Assembly: GCF_018861005.1 (NCBI RefSeq)
Contig: NZ_JAHKQL010000008.1
Location: 1-64,000 of the forward strand
Source: Polaribacter vadi
GTDB lineage: Bacteria; Bacteroidota; Bacteroidia; Flavobacteriales; Flavobacteriaceae
Direction: 5' to 3'
Length of the DNA stretch: 64,000 nucleotides
Shown here: positions 52,941-62,395 of the stretch, one piece after another
Numbering within the stretch: position 1 is the first letter of the stretch
Layout: every line of letters begins with the position of its first letter
Translations under genes and position numbers: made by a program
The notes under the pieces: generated by a model
Told to the model about the DNA's origin: nothing
The model's database searches: none
What the model saw: only the letters and a program-made list of their open reading frames with translations

Positions 52941-53651
52941 ATGCAATATAAAAGAATTCTTTTAAAATTAAGTGGTGAAGCTTTAATGGGCGATAGACAA
53001 TATGGAATAGACCCAAAACGTCTTGCGGAATATGCTAAAGAAATTAAAGAAGTTGTAGAAAAAGGTATAGAAGTTGCCATTGTAATTGGTGGTGGAAATA
53101 TTTTTAGAGGTGTTGCAGGTGCTAGTAATGGTATGGATCGTGTACAAGGAGATCATATGGGTATGTTAGCAACTTGTATAAATGGCTTGGCTTTACAGAG
53201 TGCTTTAGAAGATGAAGATGTACATACACGTTTACAAACTGCTTTAGAAATTAAAGAAGTTGCTGAGCCTTACATTAAAAGAAAAGCCATTAGACATTTA
53301 GAAAAAGGGCGTGTTGTTATTTTTGGTGCTGGTACTGGTAACCCTTATTTTACTACAGATACTGCTGCTGTTTTAAGAGCTATAGAAATTAATGCAGATG
53401 CTATTTTAAAAGGAACAAGAGTTGATGGTGTTTATAATACAGACCCAGAAAAAGATAAAAATGCAGTAAAATTTGATTCTATTTCTTTTAAAGATGTTAT
53501 TACAAAAGGATTAAAAGTAATGGATATGACTGCATTTACTTTAAGTGAAGAAAATAAACTACCAATTATTATTTTTGATATGAATAAAGTAGGAAACTTA
53601 ATGAAATTAGTTTCTGGAGAAAAAATTGGTACTGTTGTTGATGTTTTATAA
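52941..53651 (+). CDS. pyrH: UMP kinase
   Basis: Phosphorylates UMP to UDP in pyrimidine nucleotide synthesis. The 236-aa amino-acid-kinase fold shows [14 protein letters not shown] at the start, [10 protein letters not shown] near residue 47, [17 protein letters not shown] near 128, [14 protein letters not shown] near 155 and the final [11 protein letters not shown]. It precedes frr by 23 bp, the classic pyrH-frr pair. Confidence 0.97.
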   Translation: MQYKRILLKLSGEALMGDRQYGIDPKRLAEYAKEIKEVVEKGIEVAIVIGGGNIFRGVAGASNGMDRVQGDHMGMLATCINGLALQSALEDEDVHTRLQTALEIKEVAEPYIKRKAIRHLEKGRVVIFGAGTGNPYFTTDTAAVLRAIEINADAILKGTRVDGVYNTDPEKDKNAVKFDSISFKDVITKGLKVMDMTAFTLSEENKLPIIIFDMNKVGNLMKLVSGEKIGTVVDVL

Positions 53652-53674
53652 AAGAATCTTTAAATTTTAAAAAG

Positions 53675-54229
53675 ATGGATGAAGAAATTGAATTTATTTT
53701 AGATAGTGCTAAAGAAGCTATGAATAATGCCATTGAGCATTTAGAAAAAGAATTACGTTCTATTAGAGCAGGTAAAGCAACACCTGCAATGTTAAGTACA
53801 GTTATGGTAGATTACTATGGCTCTCAAACACCTTTAGGGCAAGTGGCAAACGTAAATACACCAGATGCAAGAACATTAAGCATACAACCTTGGGAAAAAA
53901 ACATGTTACAACCTATAGAAAAAGCAATTCAGATTGCAAATTTAGGTTTAAATCCAATGAATAATGGTGATGTTATTATGATAAACGTACCACCATTAAC
54001 AGAAGAACGCAGAATTGGTTTAACGAAACAAGCTAAAGCAGAAGCAGAACATGCAAAAGTAGGCGTTAGAAATGCAAGAAAAGATGCCAATAACGACATC
54101 AAAAAAACTGATATTTCTGATGATATGAAAAAAAATGCAGAAGCTGATGTACAAGAGTTAACCAATACCTTCACAAAAAATATTGAAGATATTCTCGTAG
54201 TAAAAGAGAAAGAAATAATGACGGTTTAA
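53675..54229 (+). CDS. frr: Ribosome recycling factor
   Basis: Works with EF-G to split ribosomes after termination. The 184-aa helical protein has the family motifs LRSIRAGKATPAMLSTVMVDYYG (in part RAGKATPAML), TPLGQVANVNTPDARTLSIQPW (in part NTPDARTLSIQPW) and PPLTEERRIGLTKQAK near residue 107. It ends the pyrH-frr unit before a strong terminator. Confidence 0.97.
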   Translation: MDEEIEFILDSAKEAMNNAIEHLEKELRSIRAGKATPAMLSTVMVDYYGSQTPLGQVANVNTPDARTLSIQPWEKNMLQPIEKAIQIANLGLNPMNNGDVIMINVPPLTEERRIGLTKQAKAEAEHAKVGVRNARKDANNDIKKTDISDDMKKNAEADVQELTNTFTKNIEDILVVKEKEIMTV

Positions 54230-54244
54230 ACTGTATAGCGTTAT

Positions 54245-54275
54245 AAAAAAGAGTGTTTTAAAACACTCTTTTTTT
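54245..54275 (+). terminator. Terminator after frr
   Basis: GAGTGTTTT (54251-54259) pairs with AAAACACTC (54260-54268), with A6 before and T7 after. The loop is formed from the AT centre. Confidence 0.85.
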
Positions 54276-54301
54276 GTTTAAATTCCCTGCAACATTTTAA
54301 C

Positions 54302-54309
54302 TACCTTTG
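54302..54309 (+). promoter_or_regulatory. Candidate -7 box for the RND transporter gene
   Basis: TACCTTTG fits TAnnTTTG, 16 bp before the ATG. TTTG at 54273-54276 is 25 bases upstream, slightly too far. Confidence 0.35.
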
Positions 54310-54325
54310 CACAAATTTTTTTTAA

Positions 54326-56689
54326 ATGAATTTCTGGACAAAAGTTGCGGGTATTATTTTAAGAAACCGCTACTTGGTTTTATTAGGTATTGCTATCATT
54401 ACAGGTTTGTTAGCAACGCAAATGAAAAACATTCGATTTTCTCACACAGAAGCCAATCTGTTGCCAGAAAATCATGAAGCAAACATAGAATACAACAAAT
54501 TCTTAGAAATTTTTGGTGAAGAAGGTAACCTAGTAATTCTTGGAATAAAAGATTCTACTGTTTTTACTCCAGAAAAGTTTAATGCTTGGAATCGTTTGGT
54601 AGATCAATTTGATGAACTAGATGAAATAGATTTTACACTTTCTATTGCAGATGTTCAAAAATTAAAAGCAGATAGAAATAAAAGAAAATTTGTACTAGAA
54701 CCTCTTTATGAAGATGAACCAGAATCATCAGAAGAAGTTTTAGAAATAAAAAAACAACTTTTCGAAAAACTACCTTTTTACGACAACTTACTTTTTAATA
54801 AAGAAACAGGTACTTTACAAACTGCAATTTATATCAATAAAGAAATAATAAATACGCCAAAACGTAAAAACTTTATTTTTGATAGTCTTATCCCTATTGT
54901 AGAAAAATTTGAAAAAGATAATAATGTAGATGTACGCATATCTGGTATGCCTTATATTAGAACTTTAAATGCGCAAAATATTCAAGACGAAATTTTATTA
55001 TTTGTTTTAGGCGCTTTAGTTATTACTGCTATTATATTCTTTTTCTTTTTTAGATCTTTTAGAGCTACTTTTATTACACTTCTAGTTGTATTAATTGGGG
55101 TTACTTGGGCTTTTGGTTTTATTGGTTGGTTTAACTATGAAATTACGGTTTTATCAGCTTTAATTCCGCCTTTAATTATTGTAATTGGTGTGCCAAATGC
55201 AGTATTCTTGATTAATAAATATCAACAAGAAATAAAAAAACATGGTAACCAAGCTAAATCTTTACAGCGAGTAATTTCTAAAATTGGTAATGCTACTTTA
55301 ATGACCAACATTACAACTGCATCTGGTTTTGCAACCTTTGTTTTTGTTAAAAGTAATTTACTTCGTGAATTCGGAATTTTAGCATCCGTAAACATCATCA
55401 GTATTTTTATTCTTGCTTTATTGATTATACCAATCATTTATAGCTTTATGCCTCATCCAAAGAAAAAACATTTAAACCATCTAGAAAGAAGATGGATTGA
55501 AAATGTGGTAAACTGGATGGAAAAAATGGTAAGAGAACAAAGAATAACTGTTTATTTTGCAACGGTTATCTTTATTGTATTAAGTATAATAGGGGTTTAT
55601 AAAATTAGAGTTTCTGGTAGTTTAATAGAAGATATGCCTAAAAGCATGGGCTTTTATAAAGACATTAAGTTTTTTGAAAATGAATTTGGAGGTATAATGC
55701 CTCTAGAAATTTTAATTGATACCAAAAAAGATAAAGGAGTAATGAAATTATCTACCTTAAAAAAGATGGATAAAATTAATGAAGCTATTGAATCTTTTCC
55801 TGAACTATCTAAGCCTATTTCTGTAGTAAATCTTGTTAAATACTCAAAACAAGCTTATTATAAAGGAAACCCAAAATACTATCAATTACCAACAAGTCAA
55901 GAGCAAGGTTATATTTTTTCATATACAAAAAACACAAATAGCGATGCTGGTTTGTTAAAGAATTTTGTTGATTCTACAGGACGTTATGCAAGAATAACGA
56001 CTTATATGAAAGATATTGGCACAGATAAAATGGATATTATTCAAGAGCGATTAAAGGCTGTTGTTAATAAAGAATTTTCATCAGAAAAATACGAAGTTTC
56101 TTTTACTGGTAAAGCTTTGGTTTTTATAAAAGGAACCAATTATTTAATCACAAACTTAGTTCTGTCTTTATCATTAGCCATATTTTTAATTGCAATTTTT
56201 ATGGCTTGGATGTTTAGATCACCTCAAATGATTTTAATTTCTTTACTGCCAAATATTTTACCTTTATTAATAACTGCTGGTTTAATGGGCTTTTTTGATA
56301 TACCAATAAAGCCATCTACAATATTAGTTTTCAGCATTGCTTTTGGTATTTCTGTGGATGATACAATTCACTTTTTAGCAAAATACAGACAAGAATTAAT
56401 CGCAAATAAATGGAGAATAAAACCCTCTGTATATGCTGCCTTAAAAGAAACTGGTGTAAGTATGTTTTATACTTCTATCGTTTTGTTTTTCGGTTTCTTA
56501 ACTTTTACCTTATCTAGTTTTGGAGGCACAATTGCTTTAGGTGGTTTGGTTTCAGTAACTTTACTTTTAGCAATGGTTTCTAACTTACTGCTACTACCTT
56601 CATTACTATTAACTTTCGAGAAAAAAATAGCCAATAAAAAGGTATTTAAAGAACCTAAGATGAAAATTATTCCTCCTAAGGAAGAATAG
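54326..56689 (+). CDS. RND superfamily (MMPL/HpnN-like) inner-membrane exporter
   Basis: The 787-aa protein has a duplicated RND layout: helix 1 (about 13-30), a large periplasmic loop (about 35-215), five helices (about 220-380), a second helix 7 (about 405-425), a second loop, and helices 8-12 (about 610-765). GIPNAVFLINKYQQEI-like sequence (IVIGVPNAVFLINKYQQE near residue 285) and FSIAFGISVDDTIHFLAKYR near 665-684 are the mirrored motifs, the second with the DD pair typical of proton-coupled members. At about 790 aa with two short loops it fits lipid/hopanoid-type exporters and not AcrB. Substrate unknown. Conserved position after pyrH-frr is plausible in this group. Confidence 0.88.
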   Translation: MNFWTKVAGIILRNRYLVLLGIAIITGLLATQMKNIRFSHTEANLLPENHEANIEYNKFLEIFGEEGNLVILGIKDSTVFTPEKFNAWNRLVDQFDELDEIDFTLSIADVQKLKADRNKRKFVLEPLYEDEPESSEEVLEIKKQLFEKLPFYDNLLFNKETGTLQTAIYINKEIINTPKRKNFIFDSLIPIVEKFEKDNNVDVRISGMPYIRTLNAQNIQDEILLFVLGALVITAIIFFFFFRSFRATFITLLVVLIGVTWAFGFIGWFNYEITVLSALIPPLIIVIGVPNAVFLINKYQQEIKKHGNQAKSLQRVISKIGNATLMTNITTASGFATFVFVKSNLLREFGILASVNIISIFILALLIIPIIYSFMPHPKKKHLNHLERRWIENVVNWMEKMVREQRITVYFATVIFIVLSIIGVYKIRVSGSLIEDMPKSMGFYKDIKFFENEFGGIMPLEILIDTKKDKGVMKLSTLKKMDKINEAIESFPELSKPISVVNLVKYSKQAYYKGNPKYYQLPTSQEQGYIFSYTKNTNSDAGLLKNFVDSTGRYARITTYMKDIGTDKMDIIQERLKAVVNKEFSSEKYEVSFTGKALVFIKGTNYLITNLVLSLSLAIFLIAIFMAWMFRSPQMILISLLPNILPLLITAGLMGFFDIPIKPSTILVFSIAFGISVDDTIHFLAKYRQELIANKWRIKPSVYAALKETGVSMFYTSIVLFFGFLTFTLSSFGGTIALGGLVSVTLLLAMVSNLLLLPSLLLTFEKKIANKKVFKEPKMKIIPPKEE

Positions 56690-56701
56690 CCTATAAAAGG
56701 A

Positions 56702-56742
56702 AAAAGCCTTTATTAAATTATTACATTTAATAAAGGCTTATT
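56702..56742 (+). terminator. Terminator after the RND gene
   Basis: AAGCCTTTATTAAA (56704-56717) pairs with TTTAATAAAGGCTT (56726-56739), with an 8-base loop; the T tract is short. Confidence 0.7.
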
Positions 56743-56899
56743 CTAGAATTAAATTAGGGGGACTAACTTTTTTTAAAACAATTATTCCTTTTCATAGCAA
56801 TTTTCTATCTAAACAAACGTTCTTTTTCATAACAAATTTAGCAAAGTATTAAGAAAAAAACAACTGTGTTATTTCGCAGTTTTCGTTAAATTTACGAAT

Positions 56900-57628
56900 A
56901 TGAAAGAGAGTTTTGGGAAATACACAAGAGAAAGGGTGTCAGATATCCCTTTTGATATCAAAGACCCAACCTATAAAGAGTACAAAGAAAAAGTACCTCA
57001 ATTTGTAGGTCAGGCTATATACATATATTCCTTTGTTAAAGAAAGAATGGTTTATGCTTATGGCTGGGAAGATTTATTAGGCTATAAAGACGAAGAAATT
57101 ACTTTACTAAAAATAATAAGTAGTTCATCTAAAAGACATTTTAATTTCTCTAGCGAATTAAATGACAAAGCCTTACAATTTCTAAAAACCAAAAAAAAAG
57201 ATTTAGACAAATATAGTTTTACCATTGAAGTTGAAAAAATCCATAAAAATGGAGAAACTATTCCTTTGTTTTCTAGGGTTGGTGTTTACAAGTCTTACAA
57301 TGGAAACATATTAGAAGTTATAGGTATTTCTGAAAAAATCCATACCCGAAAACTAGGAAATGTTATGCAATATGCAGCTTTTGGACCAGAAAAAGATGGC
57401 TTTGAAGATACTTTAAACGATCAATTATTTAATGAATTAGGTATTTCTAGAAAAGAAAAAGAAGCCTTAGAATTAGCATCTAAAGGATTTGCCTTTAAAG
57501 AAATAGCATCAAAACTAGGAGTTAGCCAATCAGCTATAGAAAAAAGAATAATACCATTATACAAACGTTTTAATGTAAAAAGTTTACCACATTTAATCAG
57601 TTTTGCATATGACAACTATATTTTATAG
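56900..57628 (+). CDS. PAS domain - LuxR-type HTH transcriptional regulator
   Basis: A 242-aa regulator. Residues about 35-150 fit a PAS sensor domain (AIYIYSFVKERMVYAYGWEDLLGYKDEEIT, in part YAYGWEDLLGYKDEEIT, then a KNGETIPLFSRVGVYK strand). Residues about 175-240 are a LuxR/NarL-type HTH (SRKEKEALELASKGFAFKEI, then SKLGVSQSAIEKRIIPLYK). It has no receiver domain or membrane segment. A -7-like TAAATTTA lies 6 bp before the ATG, hinting at a very short leader. It converges with the membrane P-loop gene, with 10 bp between. Target and signal unknown. Confidence 0.88.
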   Translation: MKESFGKYTRERVSDIPFDIKDPTYKEYKEKVPQFVGQAIYIYSFVKERMVYAYGWEDLLGYKDEEITLLKIISSSSKRHFNFSSELNDKALQFLKTKKKDLDKYSFTIEVEKIHKNGETIPLFSRVGVYKSYNGNILEVIGISEKIHTRKLGNVMQYAAFGPEKDGFEDTLNDQLFNELGISRKEKEALELASKGFAFKEIASKLGVSQSAIEKRIIPLYKRFNVKSLPHLISFAYDNYIL

Positions 57629-57638
57629 AAACAATAAT

Positions 57639-58685
57639 TTAAATAAGATTTATTTTTGAAATTTTATTTTCTTCAACACCTATTTTTAACAACATTTGTT
57701 TCCATTTATCTTTTTCATCAATATCTAAATTTTGTTTGCTACCTAAAACCCAAATCACATTTTTATTTTTTAAAATTTCTCTATTCTTATTGTTTTCGTG
57801 CTGTAAAGTATCAATAAAACTTAATAATTTTTCTGGTGATATTAATTCATCTTCTATTGGTTCACTTGGATTTATGTCATCTATCATTAAAAAATCGGTT
57901 GTCCTCCAATTCCAAATTTCATAAGTTTCTAATTCATCATCTTCATCAAAAAAATAATTAAAAATTTTAATTGCATTTACATACAAACTACAATTATTTT
58001 TAATGCTTAACTCATTTAAAACACCAACTCCCAAGCTTGTTTTACCCGAACCAAAATTGCCATAAATTAATAAATGATTTCCTTCTCCTTTTTTTGAGTT
58101 TAAAAAACTTTCAACTTTTAATTTATCATCTCTATTAATATTAAAATCCCATTGACTTAATCGAAATTGAAAAGGAAATTTTGCATAAACCTGATACATT
58201 TTTGTGATATACCAATATCTTGACGCAAAAAGTAAATAAATACTTAAAAGAATTATAAAAATAATAACATAAACATTATCATCTTTTATAATTGATAAAC
58301 AAAATAAAAATGCACCTAAAGTAAAAAAACAAACATCTGTAAACGTATCAAAAGCAACATTACCCCATTTTGGTTTAAATGTATATTTCGATTTTTTAGG
58401 GATAAAAATAATATTTGAATCAGATTCTTTTTTGCTCAACAGTGGTCCTAAAAAATTATAAATTTCGAAAAGTAACCAGGTTAAAGAAACATAAATTGCT
58501 CCATTAATAACATCAATCTTAAAAAATTGGAATAAAATAAAAGTAGGTATAAACCCTAATGAAATATGTCCAAATTGATTGGCAAGCCAGGCATAAGTTA
58601 ATGTAATGCCTCTGTAAGAATCTTTCCCAATTAAATCTGCTTTTAATTGTTTTAGAATTTTATTGAATGGAATTGTTTTTTTCAT
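57639..58685 (-). CDS. Membrane protein with C-terminal P-loop ATPase domain, unknown function
   Basis: A 348-aa protein that I do not recognise. The N-terminal half has four predicted membrane helices (about 38-55, 60-80, 115-133, 137-156), the first containing FGHISLGFIPTF. The cytosolic half is an ATPase: Walker A GNFGSGKTS at 209-217 and Walker B DFLMIDD at 264-270, followed by INPSEP. The spacing recalls AAA+ proteins of the DnaC/IstB or STAND-like type, but no arginine finger is evident. It stands alone, convergent with the PAS-LuxR gene and divergent from asnS. Coding is supported by length, a sensible ATG and intact motifs. Confidence 0.8.
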   Translation of the reverse strand: MKKTIPFNKILKQLKADLIGKDSYRGITLTYAWLANQFGHISLGFIPTFILFQFFKIDVINGAIYVSLTWLLFEIYNFLGPLLSKKESDSNIIFIPKKSKYTFKPKWGNVAFDTFTDVCFFTLGAFLFCLSIIKDDNVYVIIFIILLSIYLLFASRYWYITKMYQVYAKFPFQFRLSQWDFNINRDDKLKVESFLNSKKGEGNHLLIYGNFGSGKTSLGVGVLNELSIKNNCSLYVNAIKIFNYFFDEDDELETYEIWNWRTTDFLMIDDINPSEPIEDELISPEKLLSFIDTLQHENNKNREILKNKNVIWVLGSKQNLDIDEKDKWKQMLLKIGVEENKISKINLI

Positions 58686-58820
58686 AGTAATTTTTATAAT
58701 TCAAAGATAATTTTTTTTTATCTTTTTTAAATTTCAAGAAAAAACCACTGCATATTTTACTACAAAAAAAGTATATTTACATTTCAGTAAATTTTATAGT
58801 AAATCAAAGAATAGTAAAAT

Positions 58821-60254
58821 ATGACAGAGAAAAACGTTGCCGAAATTTTAAAAACGGATTCTGTTTTACAGGAAGTACAATTAAAAGGTTGGGTAAGAAC
58901 TTTTAGGAGTAATAGATTTATAGCACTAAATGACGGCTCTACTATAAAAAACATTCAATGCGTTATTGATTTTGAAAATACAGATGAGAATACTCTTAAG
59001 AGAATTACTACTGGAGCAGCAATTGCTGTTAAAGGAACTGTGGTAGAAAGTCAAGGAAGAGGACAAACTGTAGAAATACAAGTTTCTGAAATTGAAATTT
59101 TAGGAGACTCAAATCCAGATGAATATCCTATTCAACCTAAAAAACATAGTTTCGAATTTTTAAGAGAAAATGCACATTTACGTATGCGAACAAATACGTT
59201 TAGTGCAGTTATGCGTGTGCGTTCTAAATTATCTTTTGCAGTACACAAGTATTTTCAAGAAAATGGTTTTAACTATGTAAACACACCTATTATTACAGGT
59301 TCAGATGCAGAAGGAGCAGGAGAAATGTTTAGAGTTACTAATTTCGAAGACAATAAAGCACCTTTAACAGAAGATGGAAAAATAGATTATTCAAAAGACT
59401 TTTTTGGTAAAGAAACCAATTTGACAGTTTCTGGCCAATTAGAGGCAGAAACTTTTGCTATGTCTTTAGGTAAAGCTTATACTTTTGGTCCTACTTTTAG
59501 AGCAGAAAATTCAAATACCACACGTCATTTAGCAGAATTTTGGATGATAGAACCAGAAGTCGCTTTTATGGATTTAGATGGTAATATGGATTTGGCAGAA
59601 GATTTTATAAAATCTGTTATTAATGATGTTTTAGAAAATTGTAAAGACGATTTAGCCTTTCTAGATCAACGTTTAACACAAGAAGAAAAAAGTAAACCTC
59701 AAGCTCAAAGAAGCGAAATGAGTTTATTAGAAAAATTAAAATTTGTAGTTGATAACAACTTTAAACGTGTTTCTTACACAGAAGCTATAGACATATTAAG
59801 AAACTCTAAACCCAACAAAAAGAAAAGATTTCAGTTTCCTATTACAGATTGGGGAGCAGATCTACAATCAGAGCATGAGCGTTTTTTGGTAGAAAAACAT
59901 TTTAAATGTCCAGTAATTTTATTTGATTATCCTGCAAATATCAAAGCATTTTACATGCGTTTAAATGATGATGGAAAAACAGTTAGAGCTATGGATGTTC
60001 TTTTTCCTGGAATTGGTGAAATTGTTGGTGGATCACAAAGAGAAGAACGTTATGACGTTTTAGTTGATAAAATGAAAGCCTTAGATATTGAAGAACAAGA
60101 ATTATGGTGGTATTTAGATTTACGTAAATATGGTACTGCAGTTCATTCTGGTTTTGGACTTGGTTTTGAAAGGTTAGTACAATTTACAACAGGTATGAGT
60201 AATATTAGAGATGTAATTCCTTTTCCAAGAACTCCACAAAACGCAGAGTTTTAA
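58821..60254 (+). CDS. asnS: Asparaginyl-tRNA synthetase
   Basis: Charges tRNA-Asn. The 477-aa class IIb enzyme has an N-terminal OB-fold anticodon domain ([22 protein letters not shown]) and the catalytic core with motif 2 [24 protein letters not shown] (in part [17 protein letters not shown] near residue 233) and motif 3 [14 protein letters not shown] near 452. The AsnS-typical [14 protein letters not shown] and [11 protein letters not shown] separate it from AspS. A terminator follows. Confidence 0.97.
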   Translation: MTEKNVAEILKTDSVLQEVQLKGWVRTFRSNRFIALNDGSTIKNIQCVIDFENTDENTLKRITTGAAIAVKGTVVESQGRGQTVEIQVSEIEILGDSNPDEYPIQPKKHSFEFLRENAHLRMRTNTFSAVMRVRSKLSFAVHKYFQENGFNYVNTPIITGSDAEGAGEMFRVTNFEDNKAPLTEDGKIDYSKDFFGKETNLTVSGQLEAETFAMSLGKAYTFGPTFRAENSNTTRHLAEFWMIEPEVAFMDLDGNMDLAEDFIKSVINDVLENCKDDLAFLDQRLTQEEKSKPQAQRSEMSLLEKLKFVVDNNFKRVSYTEAIDILRNSKPNKKKRFQFPITDWGADLQSEHERFLVEKHFKCPVILFDYPANIKAFYMRLNDDGKTVRAMDVLFPGIGEIVGGSQREERYDVLVDKMKALDIEEQELWWYLDLRKYGTAVHSGFGLGFERLVQFTTGMSNIRDVIPFPRTPQNAEF

Positions 60255-60277
60255 TAAAATCTTAAAATTAAATATTC

Positions 60278-60315
60278 AAATCGTCATTCCTAAAAAGAAT
60301 GACGATTTTATTTTA
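60278..60315 (+). terminator. Terminator after asnS
   Basis: AAATCGTCATTC (60278-60289) pairs perfectly with GAATGACGATTT (60297-60308) across CTAAAAA, followed by a T-rich tail. Confidence 0.85.
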
Positions 60316-60325
60316 ATCGATTTCT

Positions 60326-60333
60326 TATATTTG
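60326..60333 (+). promoter_or_regulatory. Candidate -7 box for rpoN
   Basis: TATATTTG fits TAnnTTTG but ends only 5 bases before the rpoN ATG, so transcription would start at or near the start codon (possible leaderless mRNA). No clear -33. Confidence 0.35.
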
Positions 60334-60338
60334 TTTCT

Positions 60339-61796
60339 ATGCTAAAACAAAGTTTACAATACAAACTACTTCAAAAATTATCTCCTCAACAAATTCAGTT
60401 GATGAAATTAATTCAATTGCCCACACAAGCCTTTGAAGAACGTTTAAAGCAAGAAATTGAAGAAAACCCAGCTTTAGACACTGGTAAAGATGAATCTGAT
60501 ACTTTTGATGAAGATTTATCTAACGAATATGATGATGCTGGTACAGAAAAAATAGATGCAGAAGATATTAATATTGATGAGTATTTGAGTGATGATGAAA
60601 TACCTAACTATAAAACTCAAGCAAATAATTACTCATCTGATGATGAAGAAAAGAATGTACCTTATGCTGCAGGAACAAGTTTTCATCAGTCTTTAAAAAA
60701 TCAATTAAACACTTATAGTTTAGATGATGATGAACGTGCAATTGCAGAATTTTTAGTCGGTAGTATTGATGATAGTGGCTACATTAGAAGAGAAATTATA
60801 GATTTAGTTGATGATTTAGCTTTTACCGCCAATATCTTTACATCCGAAGAAAAAGTAATTTCTGTATTAAAAAAAGCAGTTCATACTTTAGATCCTATTG
60901 GAGTTGGTGCAAGAGATTTAAAAGAATGCTTAATAATACAATTAAAAGCAAAAAACAGTAATAAAACTAGAAGTCTGGCAATTGATGTTTTAGAAAATGC
61001 ATTTGATCATTTTGTAAAAAAACACTACAAGAAACTACAAGAAAAGTTTAATATTTCTGAAGAAGAATTAAAAGAAGTTAATAAAGAAATTTCAAAATTA
61101 AACCCAAAACCTGGTAGTTCTTATGCTGGTAATAATAAAATTGCAGAACAAATTGTACCAGATTTTTCAATTAAAATAACTGATGGTGAATTAGATTTAA
61201 CTTTAAACTCAAGAAATGCTCCTGAACTGCACGTTTCTAGAGAGTATAATAATATGCTAAAAGGTTATAAGGAATCTAATACAAAAAGTAAATCTCAAAA
61301 AGATGCTGTCTTTTTTATCAAACAGAAACTAGATGCTGCAAAATGGTTTATAGATGCTATTAAACAGCGCCAGCAAACGCTTTTAGTTACAATGAATACT
61401 ATTATGCATTATCAATATGATTATTTTTTAACAGGTGATGAGCGCAAGTTAAAACCAATGATTTTAAAAGATATTGCAGATAAAATTAATATGGATGTTT
61501 CTACAGTTTCTAGAGTAGCAAACAGCAAATATGTTTCTACACCTTATGGAACTAAATTGATTAAAGAATTCTTCTCAGAATCTATGAAGAATGATCAAGG
61601 TGAAGATGTTTCTACTAAAGAAATAAAAAAAATTCTAGAAACAGTAATTGCTGAAGAAGACAAAAAGAAACCTCTAACTGATGAAAAATTGTCGAAAATT
61701 TTAAAAGAAAAAGGTTACCCTATTGCAAGAAGAACAGTTGCTAAATATCGTGAACAGTTAGATTTACCTGTGGCTCGTTTACGTAAAGAAATTTAG
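60339..61796 (+). CDS. rpoN: RNA polymerase sigma-54 factor
   Basis: Sigma-54 recognises -24/-12 promoters and needs AAA+ activators. The 485-aa protein has region I (LKQSLQYKLLQKLSPQQIQLMKLIQLP, in part LSPQQIQLMKLIQLP), an acidic region II (about 50-105), the core-binding domain, an HTH (DIADKINMDVSTVSRVANSK near residue 380), and the RpoN box as ARRTVAKYREQL near 467. The start fits the family's N terminus exactly. One sigma-54 activator is encoded elsewhere in the window (10332-11555). It overlaps the next gene by one base. Confidence 0.97.
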   Translation: MLKQSLQYKLLQKLSPQQIQLMKLIQLPTQAFEERLKQEIEENPALDTGKDESDTFDEDLSNEYDDAGTEKIDAEDINIDEYLSDDEIPNYKTQANNYSSDDEEKNVPYAAGTSFHQSLKNQLNTYSLDDDERAIAEFLVGSIDDSGYIRREIIDLVDDLAFTANIFTSEEKVISVLKKAVHTLDPIGVGARDLKECLIIQLKAKNSNKTRSLAIDVLENAFDHFVKKHYKKLQEKFNISEEELKEVNKEISKLNPKPGSSYAGNNKIAEQIVPDFSIKITDGELDLTLNSRNAPELHVSREYNNMLKGYKESNTKSKSQKDAVFFIKQKLDAAKWFIDAIKQRQQTLLVTMNTIMHYQYDYFLTGDERKLKPMILKDIADKINMDVSTVSRVANSKYVSTPYGTKLIKEFFSESMKNDQGEDVSTKEIKKILETVIAEEDKKKPLTDEKLSKILKEKGYPIARRTVAKYREQLDLPVARLRKEI

Positions 61797-62395
61797 TGAG
61801 TTTTCACAAGTTCATATCAACAATTTTACATCCTATTGTAACACCAACATTAGGTGTTATGTTGTATTTTCTATTGATACCTATTAACTTAAGTAGCGAT
61901 AAAAAATTTAGTGTTTTAAGCTTAATATTTATTTCATCCTATCTAATTCCACTATTAGTTTTGGTACTTTTAAAGAAATTTAAGCTTATTAAAAATTTTC
62001 AGACAGAAAGTATTAAAGAAAGAAAATTACCTGTTTCTTTAATGATATTTTTATTTTATTTTTTAGGAAATACAATGAGTAACCTTTCAAGTTTAAGAGA
62101 ATTATCATTATTATTTTATGCTACTTCTATAGGTTTAATAATAATATATATTCTATTCTTTTTTAAAATTAAAGCAAGTATTCATTTATTATCTATAAGT
62201 ATACCTACAGGCTTTTTCTTGGTTTTAAGCACTAATAATTCACAATCTTATATCATTGTAATCATAATATTAATATTACTCTCTGGTATTTTAGCAAGTG
62301 CTAGATTACATTTAAATGCTCACAACAAAAAAGAAGTATATATTGGTTTTTTTCTAGGGATGATTACTCCTATTTTTTTAAATTATATCTTATAA
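61796..62395 (+). CDS. Multi-pass membrane protein, PAP2-like remnant family
   Basis: A 199-aa hydrophobic protein with about six membrane helices. The GTG start overlaps the rpoN TAG (TAGTG), so translation is probably coupled. The C-terminal segment SARLHLNAHNKKEVYIGFFLG resembles the last motif of PAP2-type phosphatases (SRxxxxxHxxxD), with the His kept, but the earlier phosphatase motif (KxxxxxxRP) is not evident; a KERKLPVSL segment near residue 74 may correspond. Enzyme activity is uncertain. Its end overlaps the convergent next gene by 6 bp. Confidence 0.75.
   Translation: MSFHKFISTILHPIVTPTLGVMLYFLLIPINLSSDKKFSVLSLIFISSYLIPLLVLVLLKKFKLIKNFQTESIKERKLPVSLMIFLFYFLGNTMSNLSSLRELSLLFYATSIGLIIIYILFFFKIKASIHLLSISIPTGFFLVLSTNNSQSYIIVIIILILLSGILASARLHLNAHNKKEVYIGFFLGMITPIFLNYIL

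Noticed and set aside
56768-56850. Direct repeat-like CTTTTTCATArCAA units before the PAS-LuxR gene
   Set aside because: Only two imperfect copies in AT-rich DNA, with unequal flanks; not enough to call an operator.
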